Source of the DNA: Epithemia pelagica
Lineage: Eukaryota > Bacillariophyta > Bacillariophyceae > Surirellales > Surirellaceae
Length of the DNA: 64,000 nucleotides
Assembly (NCBI GenBank): GCA_946965045.2
Contig: OX337240.1
Span: 2,356,001-2,420,000 of the forward strand
Reading direction: 5' to 3'
A model generated the notes under the pieces. That model made no database searches. It was not told the origin of the DNA and saw only the letters and a program-made list of their open reading frames with translations. This document shows positions 1 through 8,670 of the stretch, piece by piece. The translations under genes and the position numbers were made by a program. Within the stretch, counting starts at the first letter, position 1. Each line of letters begins with the position of its first letter.

Positions 1-149
1 TAATCGGATTATTGTTGAATTGGTGTGTTATACAAAGAGATAGAATTGAACCTTTAGCAGTGGCAAGAATATGCTCCATGCATACACACACTGTGACATG
101 TATGTGTTTCCATGTCACTCTCTCAATCCCATCGTTCCCATCCCGTCAT

Positions 150-632
150 TCACTGTGCTGGCAATACGAGATTTCCATTGGCTGGTACTTTACCCGTTCC
201 GGCCCATGTTTGCAACCACAATCCAATCGTCGCCAAGGCCTCACTGGATCGCAACAGGACATGGGATTTGGATTGGGGATTGTGTGCCAAATGGACCAAC
301 GTGGCAACGGCATTCTTCGTATTCGTAATGGCCACAACCGCGCCAGGTTCCGTCGTTAAATTGTGCAGGGTCGACACAGCGGTTTCCTTTTCCTCGTCTT
401 GGACAGGCATCGCACAGGCTGTGATGAACACCAAGACCCGTTCGGTGGCGAGTTTTAACTTGCTCTTGGGATCAGTGGAAAGATTTCGCAAGCATCGTAG
501 CGCCGCGAAACCATCTTGTAGAATCTGTGAAGCCTCGCCGAGCTCCATGAGACTGGGAACCAATCCCTGGAAGTCGGCCAAAATGGTATTGTTGGCAGGA
601 AATCGAGAAAGTTCAACAGAATCTCCAGACAT
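150..632 (-). CDS. Armadillo-like repeat protein, C-terminal part
   Basis: A 160-residue reading frame with alternating Leu/Ala-rich helices typical of armadillo repeats, for example LRCLRNLSTD, ALSTLHNLTTE-like and LVHLAHNP segments. No catalytic motif is present; armadillo folds act as protein-binding scaffolds. The frame upstream of the ATG stays open only about nine codons and lacks an armadillo N-terminus, so this is probably the last exon or a truncated copy. The stop at 150-152 is followed in frame by MTGWERWD and a second stop. A Trp-rich ending of that type is what I associate with diatom relatives of this family, so the TGA may be a late nonsense change. Function unknown. Confidence 0.5.
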   Translation of the reverse strand: MSGDSVELSRFPANNTILADFQGLVPSLMELGEASQILQDGFAALRCLRNLSTDPKSKLKLATERVLVFITACAMPVQDEEKETAVSTLHNLTTEPGAVVAITNTKNAVATLVHLAHNPQSKSHVLLRSSEALATIGLWLQTWAGTGKVPANGNLVLPAQ

Positions 633-901
633 TTGGTATGAATTGGATTCGTCCTTTCATTCGCGACCACAACACATTATGCAACGCAAAGTTGTTTGCA
701 CAGAGACGGTCCTGCTTTGTCAATTAAAAACGAAACAAGAACACACCTGAGATGCGCTGGTTTATACGAGGCAACAAGCAACATCGATCCCATCTGACTT
801 ACCGCGGTGGGGCAATGCTTGGAGAGATGCAAAAAGACAGCACATGAATTGGAACGAGCTCGTTCATAGAACTCGTGGCTCTTCTCCTTGTTGATTTTCC
901 G

Positions 902-1450
902 TCACGATGGATCTGCTTTGCCACGGGACTTTGACTTGGTCGACTTGACGGATTTACTCATGTCATCCTCGTCGTCATAGTAGGAGTTCTAGCGATCCCA
1001 TGAACGAAGAGGGTGCAAAAGGACCAAGAGGGAGCAAAGGACGAAGAAATGGAGGGCGTTCTAATGCTTCTATTGCCGACTGACCGTCACGGACGCGAAT
1101 ATAAATATTCTTGACAGAAACGGTGAACCATCCAACCCGTGCCAAGTTCTTGGCATACACAAGGGGCCATGTATCGAGTGAGGTGAAGAGACCGCCAATC
1201 GTCATGCTTTCGCCGATACGCCCCGTTTGCTCGTTTCCAATTCGCGTCGATAATACAAGGAAAACAGATGTTGTTCAATCAAACCCTTGTCTAACAATTG
1301 TTTGGGAAGTGTGACTTGATGATCCGACATACCCACATCTAAAGCCACATCTATTGTTCGTTTTTTGATATGACGTCGAGGCATGATCGGAGGAACATAA
1401 ACATTTTGCGATTGAAACAATTTTGAACCTTCCACTTCGTCTTGACTTCG
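902..1450 (-). pseudogene. Pepsin-like (A1) aspartyl protease remnant
   Basis: Read on the minus strand, the frame ending at 1202 contains GMSDHQVTLPKQLLDKGLIE followed by a FSLYYRR segment. The frame starting at 1205 continues with MTIGGLFTSL, WPLVYAKN and VKNIYIRVRDGQSAI. Together they match the middle of diatom pepsin-like proteases, in the stretch after the first catalytic lobe. The two frames overlap as GCATGACG, so one base appears to be missing after GC at about 1205. After position 975 the second catalytic region is absent, and a Ser/Lys-rich tail (SYYDDEDDMSKSVKST...) runs to a stop at 902, consistent with an internal deletion. No catalytic DTG/DSG remains. It is a dead fragment just downstream of the RHS-type gene. 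Confidence 0.6.
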
Positions 1451-1509
1451 GTTTCTGTCGAACTGCAAGTGTTGATGTCCTGAAATGTTGAGATAAAAGG
1501 TGGGACAAA

Positions 1510-3201
1510 TCAAAGGTTCTCGACGCCCAGAACACTTTTGATCGCCGTATGCCAGTCGTCATTCTTGGGAGAGGCAATGAAGATTCGTGTGTTCATCCAC
1601 ATTGTGGCAACATTCGCGGCCGGCATTAGGACATTGTTCTTGCTGTCCACAATCGGACTGCTGGTGTCTTCGCCCTTTGCCAGATACTTGTCTCGGTGAC
1701 GGCGTTCGTACGTGCTTTTGCACGCAGGATTCACAAACAGAATATTGAGTGTAGCTTCAAGCGGCAGATTTAATTTTTCCCGAAAGGATCGCAAAGTCCG
1801 GAGCTTGAAGGCATGAGATTGCTGCCATGTGGTCTGAAAGGCCCAGTATTCTTCGTTAATTACTAACACACAGTCGGCAAGAGGAAAGCTCAAGTCGCGG
1901 GGATAATTGACCATTTTCTCATGAAAGTTGTCTCGACTGATCTCTCGCTTGGTGTGTCCTAGGGTCTTCATTTCCGTGTCGGGTTCGCCATTTACACCTT
2001 TATACTGCCATATGACCTTCCCTGGCCCGGCCGCCAACATTTGAACAACAGATTCTTCCAGGTCCTTACCAGTATGATCTTTTGCCTCCCTCTTGAGGAC
2101 CTTTGCCAGCATCTTGAGATGTTCTTCAAAGGGAGTAAAGCTCATCACGTTCATTATTTTCTGCCGCACGTAGCGGCTCGTGAGGGTGAGGCCAGGCGAC
2201 CTGAAAGCCCGATCACCTTCCCACGAAATGTTGCTATAGGACAAAACGAATCCACTTATGTTTTCCTCCCAATTGGTAGTCGGATCATCGTCAATATCCA
2301 CCGTCATCGAACGTAACATATCAGCAGTAACTGCATTGCATCGTGTTTCCATTTTTTTCCGAAATTTGTCCCGATCTTCCTCTGTGGGGACCAGAGTATG
2401 TAAGAAAATCCCGCCAAATAGCTCAAAATTAGTTTCCAAAAAGTCCAAGTCCATCTTCTCTTCCTCGGCAATACACTCTAGTTCGCTGTATTCGGCGACA
2501 GGAGCATACAAGAAACGTAGTTCTTGCTTGCTGTATTCCTTGATCCGTTTCTTTCGTGGTGAAAGCGAGGCCAAACTTGGGGCTTCCGAAACCATGGGGG
2601 GCTGGTCAGTGAACTCCGAAGGTTCATAGAGGTAAAGAATATTACCATGATCACTAAGTAGAGTCTTGATTTCTCTGTCCGGACCAGTCAAAATGTATCC
2701 AGACGCAGCGTCCAGGTCCATGAGATAGAAATCTTTCCCCTCGTGACGGATAACAAACCGGTAAGGGCGATTCGACGACGATTCCACCAAAAGGCGACGC
2801 AGAATGAAGACCTGAAACCAAGATTTTCCAACCCCAGCATTACCTGTTAGAACAACCTTCTTTTCATTGTCATTTTTCCATATCTTCACCAAAACACTGT
2901 ACAAATAGTCGAAACACTCTCGCTCAAAGTAAAGATTTGAAGCTCTCCTCCGGAGATTGAGCACCTTTTTATCTGGGTAGTTCTCCAGCGAGAAGAGCGT
3001 GAGGCCACAGGCCCTCGCCTTGGGGGGTTGTGGATGCTTGGGCTCCAATTCCTTGAGGAACCCCAATTCACGCGTCAGCTTCCCAGAACGCTCCAACTGG
3101 AGACGACCCAACGCCTCTTTCACGTTTTCCGGGAAGAGGCATGTCTCTGGGGAAATCAACACCGAGCGCAACTGTGCACAACCATCAACATCGACATCCA
3201 T
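1510..3201 (-). CDS. RHS/Crinkler-type P-loop ATPase with nuclease-like C-terminus
   Basis: A 563-residue intact frame; the chosen start is the ATG at 3201, since the frame further upstream opens only with a TTG. The N-terminal part leads into NLYFERECFDYLYSVL and a Walker A motif GNAGVGKS at about residues 120-127. An Asp/Glu-rich middle follows, and then a C-terminal region with LFVNPACKSTYERRHRDKY. This order resembles retrotransposon-hot-spot (RHS) proteins of trypanosomes and Crinkler proteins of oomycetes, which join an NTPase to a restriction-endonuclease-like domain. The family is expanded in protists and often lies in repeat-rich DNA, as here. Cellular role is unknown; nuclear action is an inference from the family. 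Confidence 0.6.
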   Translation of the reverse strand: MDVDVDGCAQLRSVLISPETCLFPENVKEALGRLQLERSGKLTRELGFLKELEPKHPQPPKARACGLTLFSLENYPDKKVLNLRRRASNLYFERECFDYLYSVLVKIWKNDNEKKVVLTGNAGVGKSWFQVFILRRLLVESSSNRPYRFVIRHEGKDFYLMDLDAASGYILTGPDREIKTLLSDHGNILYLYEPSEFTDQPPMVSEAPSLASLSPRKKRIKEYSKQELRFLYAPVAEYSELECIAEEEKMDLDFLETNFELFGGIFLHTLVPTEEDRDKFRKKMETRCNAVTADMLRSMTVDIDDDPTTNWEENISGFVLSYSNISWEGDRAFRSPGLTLTSRYVRQKIMNVMSFTPFEEHLKMLAKVLKREAKDHTGKDLEESVVQMLAAGPGKVIWQYKGVNGEPDTEMKTLGHTKREISRDNFHEKMVNYPRDLSFPLADCVLVINEEYWAFQTTWQQSHAFKLRTLRSFREKLNLPLEATLNILFVNPACKSTYERRHRDKYLAKGEDTSSPIVDSKNNVLMPAANVATMWMNTRIFIASPKNDDWHTAIKSVLGVENL

Positions 3202-3452
3202 GGCAACAACGACAGGCTCAACGGAGAGAAAGACAAAATAAAGAATGCGAAGGTTGGTTCCGGTCCCAGTCAAAAGGACACGCTAACGTCACGTCAATTC
3301 CCACCTGTGTCCGGCTTTCGCGTCGGGCTCGCCTTGTGGGGTGGGCGCCAGCCCGACGCCCCGACGAGGCGGTTTTTTCCCTCCGACGACCTAGGTGTCC
3401 GCTTCTTAGCCGTCCGGCCGTTCTCCGCGACCAATCATTTTTATGGCACCGA
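3202..3452. other. Spacer upstream of the RHS-type gene, with a repeated block
   Basis: No gene seen. It contains a small inverted pair GTCGGGCT / AGCCCGAC around 3325-3357. Positions 3379-3445 form a block that recurs at about 5190-5252 in the loop of the long inverted repeat: ccctccga, then ctaggtgtccgcttcttag, then ccgtccggccg and ctccgcgaccaatcattttt. The repeated block abuts the insertion site of the element at 3457. Confidence 0.55.
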
Positions 3453-4301
3453 CTAGTGTCTATTCTACCCCGGTTTGTCCTCATATGAGGACAGCGCTTG
3501 TCCTCATATGAGGACAATCCTACAATAATCATATCTACGTAGACCACAGTAGCTTTTGTACGAAGCTATCGACAAAAAATGTAACCCAACCATGGGAATC
3601 TGCCGTTCTACCAAAAAAATGAACAACTAAAATAGAAAAGTAATAGACCACAATCAACCATTATGTTCTATGTTTATGTGGCAAGATACTATGTGTGTTG
3701 GAAAATGCATCCATCCAGTTTATGTAGGGCAAATCCAACCATTTTGTCGAGGGAGTTCAACTGTCTTCACATACATTGGCGGATTTGAGTCTCCCACTGC
3801 ACTTTCCTGGTTCCCTGAAGGTGTCTGTGCTTCCTGTACATGAACTGTTGGGGTACAGGAGGCTCAGACGCCGCATTTGACCCTGTATTGGTGTCGAATG
3901 CTGTTACGGTCTCAGAATTTTCCTCTGTGGTGATGGAGGCTTGTTTTGGCTGAATTCTCTCAATCTGATGCCTCAATCAGGCAAAGGACAACTGGTCATC
4001 ATCGCTAGGGATAATAACACTCATCAGGTTGATTGTCTTCTGTTTTATCCCCTCCAAACACTCAGTTTAGAAAATCACCATCGCTCCAACATGGATGAAT
4101 TCTGTTTTTGATACTGTATCGTCACTACTCATCACAATTAAAGGATGAGAATATCGTGGGGTACGTTTTCAAGTATGGAGATTACGAATCTGAACTTAAA
4201 AACCACTTAGGAGTACATGATTGATTTGATATTCTTCTTTTGAAAGTGTACTCATATGAGGATTTGTCCTCATATGAGTACAGGGGTAGAATAGACACTA
4301 G
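3453..4301. mobile_element. Small non-autonomous DNA transposon, TIR with CTAG flanks
   Basis: The left end reads tgtctattctacccc from 3457; the right end reads ggggtagaatagaca to 4297, its exact inverse. Both ends are bordered by ctag (3453-3456 and 4298-4301), which fits a 4-bp target duplication. Just inside each end are two copies of a palindrome, gtcctcatatgaggac at 3477-3492 and 3500-3515 on the left and slightly diverged versions (4248-4280) on the right. The interior of about 840 bp has only a short AT-rich frame and no transposase, so it must be mobilised in trans. The repeated palindromes near the ends are candidate transposase-binding sites. The superfamily is not identified. Confidence 0.7.
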
Positions 4302-4306
4302 GTGTC

Positions 4307-6328
4307 CGCCTTTTAGTGGTCTGCCTGTCAACTCTTTCATGGTCTGTCCTGCTCACCAAAAACTCCTTCCCCGCCAGAAAAAAATAATGATCACATCCGG
4401 CTGGAAAGGCTGGCGTGATTTGGCAGTTGGAAGATGGCTGGCGTTCTGCTCAACAAGACTCAAACTGTTCCTGTTCGTTCAGGAGAGTCATAAAATCAAT
4501 GCCGCAACAAAATGAGACCAAACCAAACCCCAAAACGGCCTCATGCTTCGTTACTGAGCTCTGAGCATGTCATCTTTGTCCGCATGGTAAGTTCCGGACG
4601 GCCTAATCCCTGCAGTGTAATGGACCATGGTTTGGGTTACGTTCTCACTTCTTTGCCACACTTTCAAGTGTTTGTGCCGTTCAACATCCATTTTTGGTCC
4701 ATTCAATGGGCGGCAGCTAAAATCAAATGTAGGATTCTTCTAACATGTCATTCGTAGGAGTAGAATTTTAAACCTCTGTGAGGTAAGATTAGTGGAGCAA
4801 ACCATCCCTATCTCATCTGTTGCTCAGTTTGAGTCTTTAGTGTCTTGTGTTGTCGACTTGCTCCTCTTGGTGGTTTTTTTTTCAGGAGTATCCCCTGTGT
4901 TTGTTACTAGCATGTGGGACTCTGCATTCTGCATGCTCCATGACACAAGCAGGAAGAGCGTCATTGTTAAACAGGTAGTAGTAGGAGTAGGTCAAGCTCA
5001 TTTGCTTGCAAAGAGACAAGCCTACGGCATAGACAAACAAGGTGTGCAGGATTGGAATTTGGAGTGAAGACGACCCAAGACCAACGGTCAAAGCGCACGT
5101 CTGCTCAAAAGATTTCGAAAGGGTGATCCAGAAGGCCGGCGTGATCATTTTCATTTTGACCAGAAATTTTGTTCATAAGCAAAAAAACCCTCCGACTAGG
5201 TGTCCGCTTCTTAGCCGTCCGGCCGCTCTCCGCGACCAATCATTTTTATTTTCGTTTTTTTTCGTTTATGAAGAAAATTTCTGGTCAAAATGAAAATGAT
5301 CACGCCGGCCTTCTGGATCATCCTTTCGAATTCTTGTGAGAAGCCGTGCGCGCTTTGACCGTTGGTCTTCCCTTTTCCCTTTCATTCCAAAACTCCTCAC
5401 AAATTTTGTCACTTCGTCTTTTCTCTTTTAGGTGTTTGTCATGGACATGCACCATGAACATGCATTCTGCATCATTTGCGTATCACTGACATTCGACATG
5501 CAAAGACCATAGATAGTGTTTGGCTGTGTTCCCTTCCCTCCTTTTTCTAGTGTTCTTTGTTCTCGTGTAGTTCTCGGTTTAAAAGCACACCTTCATCCAC
5601 ATCCGCACACCTCGTTTGTCTATGCCGTAGGCTTGTCTCTTTGCAAGCAAATGAGCTTGACCTACTACCACCTCTTTTAGAATGAATCTCTTCCTGCTTG
5701 TGTCATGGAGTATGCAGAGTCCCACATGCTGCTGAGAAACACATGAGATACTCCTGGCAAAAAAACGACCAAGAGGCGCAAGTCGACAACACAAGACACT
5801 AAAGACTCAAACTGAGCAACAGGCGAGAAAGGAATGGTTCCACTAATCCTATCTTACTGAGGTTGAAAATTCTACTCCTACGAATGACATGTTAGAAGAA
5901 TCCTACATTTGATTTTAGCTGCCGCCCATTGAATGGACCAAAAATGGATGTTGAACGGCACAAACACTTGAAAGTGTGGCAAAGAAGTGAGAACGTAACC
6001 CAAACCATGGTCCATTACACTGCAGAGATAAGGAATTCCGGAACTTACCATGCTGACAAAGATGACATGCTCAGTGCTCAGTAACGAAGCATGAGGCCGT
6101 TTTGGGGGTTGGTTTGGTCTCATTTTGTTGCGGCGTTGATTTTATGAAATCTGACCGAACAGGAATATTTTGAGTCTTGTTGAGCAGAACGCCAGCGTCT
6201 GCCAACTGCCAAATCACGCCAGCCTTTCCAGCTGGATGTGACCATTTTTTTCTGGCGCAGAAGGAGTTTTTGGTGAGCAGGACAGACCATGAAAGAGTTG
6301 ACGGGCAGACCACTACAAGGCGTTTCTC
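4307..6328. repeat. Long inverted repeat, about 0.9-1.1 kb arms with a 60-bp loop
   Basis: The arm from about 4307 to 5183 reappears inverted from about 6328 down to 5245. Each arm holds an 81-codon frame, at 4512-4757 (+) and 5878-6123 (-), whose translations differ at only a few residues (both contain MDHGLGYVLTSLPHFQ). The outer borders match as gtggtctgcc(t/c)gtcaactc. The inner borders match around gatcattttcattttgacca. The right arm carries extra sequence between about 5350 and 5580. The spacer holds a copy of the block seen at 3379-3445. A transcript across it would fold into a long hairpin. No recognisable protein is encoded, and the conserved frame follows from arm identity rather than proving coding function. 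Confidence 0.8.
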
Positions 6329-6528
6329 CTCGTAAAAAAGTCGAGCCTCGTTCCCATACCCCCTAGCGGAAGGGTGAGTCCTGGTCGTGAATGAGAGAGG
6401 GAGCATTCTGATACTCACCCCCAAGGCGCGATTCTCAAAATTGGCGATTTTCCGACTTTGACCCAAACTCACAACTACCACAACGCAAACACCACGAGGC
6501 CCATCTTGCTGTGGTTGTAGCAGCACCC

Positions 6529-7143
6529 ATGGACCCTCCGAAGTCCACCCGCGTTGTTCATCCTGTCTCTACCAACCCAAGGGACACTCCTGGCGTGGAA
6601 ACCAACCGTTCCGACCCGCTGCTTCCATTTAGATCTCAGTACAACGACAATGCAATGGGAAGCAACAACAACCCGAACGAAAACCATCCATCCGACGCCA
6701 TTATGCACCCGCCCAATCCGACCCAAGTTGTCGACCCTATCCCTACCCACCTCATGGGCCGTCCTGGCGTTGAAACGAACTGCTCGGACACTTCTACGGC
6801 TTCAAACCACCACCACCAATACGTTACAAACACCAACAACCACGGAACAGATGGACCTGCTCCCAAATGTGATCTGGATCCATTTGCTTCCGTTCGAATG
6901 CCTCCCGTGGTCCCTACCCCTTATTATCGTACGTCTAGAGCACAAATGGTGGCCATTGTCATGGGACAAGCGAGTTCATCAACATTATGGACCATGCAGA
7001 TGAATCGACACTGTTGGGTGGCGACAAAGCATCAATCAAACAAAAGCACCTCAAAACCTATTTCCCCGAAACAATTGGTGTCCCAGTGCCAGTACTTGGT
7101 GAACCATTCTACAGAGTACTTGTCTTATTTGGTGTCCCAGTGA
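6529..7143 (+). CDS. Unrecognised Asn/Thr/Pro-rich frame inside the Mutator-like element
   Basis: A 204-codon frame from the first ATG. It contains two internal copies of a unit, roughly PPKSTRVVHPVSTNPRDTPG and PPNPTQVVDPIPTHLMGRPG, each followed by VETN(R/C)SD, so part of it arose by duplication. The rest is Asn, Thr and His rich with no domain I can name. The last 40 codons also contain a short DNA duplication around gaaccattctaca. It may be captured host sequence or element-specific. No signal peptide or membrane segment is visible. Confidence 0.3.
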   Translation: MDPPKSTRVVHPVSTNPRDTPGVETNRSDPLLPFRSQYNDNAMGSNNNPNENHPSDAIMHPPNPTQVVDPIPTHLMGRPGVETNCSDTSTASNHHHQYVTNTNNHGTDGPAPKCDLDPFASVRMPPVVPTPYYRTSRAQMVAIVMGQASSSTLWTMQMNRHCWVATKHQSNKSTSKPISPKQLVSQCQYLVNHSTEYLSYLVSQ

Positions 7144-7190
7144 ACCATTCTACATGCCAAGACTATTTCTCAACAAATTTCAACCTTTGT

Positions 7191-7825
7191 TCAGTCCTTT
7201 TGTCGACTGTGTGAGAACCTTGCAACCGGATTGTATGTAATGGCCCCAGAATTCCGTACCCCAATGGATAGCTCCGTCTCCAAACTTTGAATGAGTCCAC
7301 CTTCCGGGTTTTGAGCACATTGTTTGGTTGAATCCTTTACATTATTGAGCAAATCATGACACTGCCCTTCCGCATCCAAAAACGTTGTGTCTTCTCCATC
7401 GTCCAAGGACTCACAAACCTCATTGATGAAGGACAGCCATTGTCCAATAGCTGTGAGCACTGAAATGGTAGTATCCAGTAAGGAAACATGAGTGTGCAAC
7501 GTTATACTACGTCTGCAGTGTAATCTCCGTTGTGAAAACCACCATCCTCGTCTCTGCTAGAATTCATCTCAGGGTCATCGGGGAGGTTGGGAGAGGGTGC
7601 ATCGACTGGAGGGGAACGGTCATTGCCAGGGACGGAGGATGGAGCAGCAGCAGTGGGTTCGGACAAGGAGCCTTGATTTTCGGCGATAATGGTGCCATGG
7701 TTGGCGGCTTCAATACTGCTTGCTATGGACGTTGCTTTCGTCTCTGTGTCGCCATAACATTCTCTAACATCACGTTGGGACCAACGGTGTCGCTTGTGTG
7801 ACGAAGAAGACTAGGAGGACGACAT
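7191..7825 (-). pseudogene. Gene-like fragment captured in the element, nonsense near the start
   Basis: On the minus strand an ATG at 7825 begins MSSS, then meets TAG at 7811-7813, and then continues in the same frame as SSSSHKRHRWSQRDVREC and an acidic Ser/Pro-rich stretch to a stop at 7502. A second frame from 7499 to 7191 encodes LDTTISVLTAIGQWLSFIN and further helical sequence. The two could have been exons of one gene, but no phase-compatible splice pair was found. With an early nonsense codon and placement inside a TIR element, it is best treated as non-functional captured sequence. Confidence 0.35.
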
Positions 7826-8168
7826 GGTAGTCTGTTGCACCTCCACCCTCCGTGGTGGATGCAGTGAATGTGTGTAATGAAATTTTGGGTTTGGGTCAAA
7901 GTTGGATGAGCGAGATCGAGCCTTGGGGGTGAGTATGAGAATGCCACCTTGAATCACGATCAACCTGGACTCACCCTTCCGCTAGGGGGTACTCGTTCCC
8001 AGTTGTTTTGTATTTCGCGGAAATCTCGAGAGCTATAGAAGTAGCTCGAAAAAGGGGCAATACCAATAGTACCAATCAGAAGAGCGTCGCCCTAGAGAAG
8101 TTTCTAGTTGCTTTCCCGGAACAAAGCTTCCTGTTTCATCGTTTTCATTCTGTAGTAACTTTGTGGGC

Positions 8169-8300
8169 ATGAATGTTCTCCATCATGCGTTGGCTGCCAA
8201 ACAACCCAGTCTCGAAACCATTCAGGTCATTCTCGAAGCCTACCCTACCGCCTTGAAACGACGATACCGTATCCTTTCCTGTACGAGGAGTCGACCCTGA
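8169..8300 (+). pseudogene. Ankyrin-like fragment
   Basis: A 43-codon frame encodes MNVLHHALAAKQPSLETIQV followed by ILEAYPTALKRR. This has the helix-turn-helix pattern of diatom ankyrin-like repeats, in which LHxAL and a following IxxLLExxP(A/T)AxK are characteristic. It is a single repeat with no flanking repeats and ends soon after, so it is probably a remnant. Confidence 0.4.
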
Positions 8301-8670
8301 GAGGAGCATCACAATTTATATCAATTCCGAGGAATCAAAAACTCAAGCATCTAAAGCGGGAACATCAAGTATGTACAACATGTACATTCTCTAATTTTTA
8401 TTGTATCAGGGCAAAGTGTGCTCACAATCGTTACATAGACAAGGTATATGCAGGAGCGGATCGTCGCATGCCGAATGTTTGGTTCGACCGTAGGTACAGA
8501 GGACGGTGTACAAAGCAGTGGGTGGGAACCAGATTCAAAGTTGTGGGTGCTGATTTGTTTTTTCCATACATGGTAAATACATGCATTTCATTTTGTGCAA
8601 GTGTATGTACAGCAACCACACTTGTTGCTGGTCTTGTTGTTTGTTAGTTGGATCCTTGTCGTCGTCGTCG

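Larger units (their letters stand above)
6347..8001. mobile_element. Non-autonomous Mutator-like element with 10-bp target duplication
   Basis: The element spans 6357-7991. Its left terminus taccccctagcggaagggtg is repeated inverted at the right terminus, perfectly for 25 bp and imperfectly for roughly 120 bp. It is bordered by the direct repeat CTCGTTCCCA at 6347-6356 and 7992-8001. Ten-base target duplications with long TIRs are typical of the Mutator/MULE superfamily. The interior encodes no transposase but contains gene-like sequence on both strands (6529-7143 and 7191-7825), as in gene-capturing elements of the Pack-MULE type. The intact MULE transposase gene at 22.2-25.2 kb has unknown ends, so a link between the two is not shown. 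Confidence 0.8.

Noticed and set aside
112-750. Plus-strand 212-codon frame over the armadillo piece
   Set aside because: It is antisense to the armadillo-like frame, has no motif, and its length follows from codon bias of the opposite strand.
3240-3450. Possible terminator or hairpin RNA at GTCGGGCT/AGCCCGAC
   Set aside because: An 8-bp stem with a long loop in a eukaryotic repeat block; no evidence of a structured RNA.
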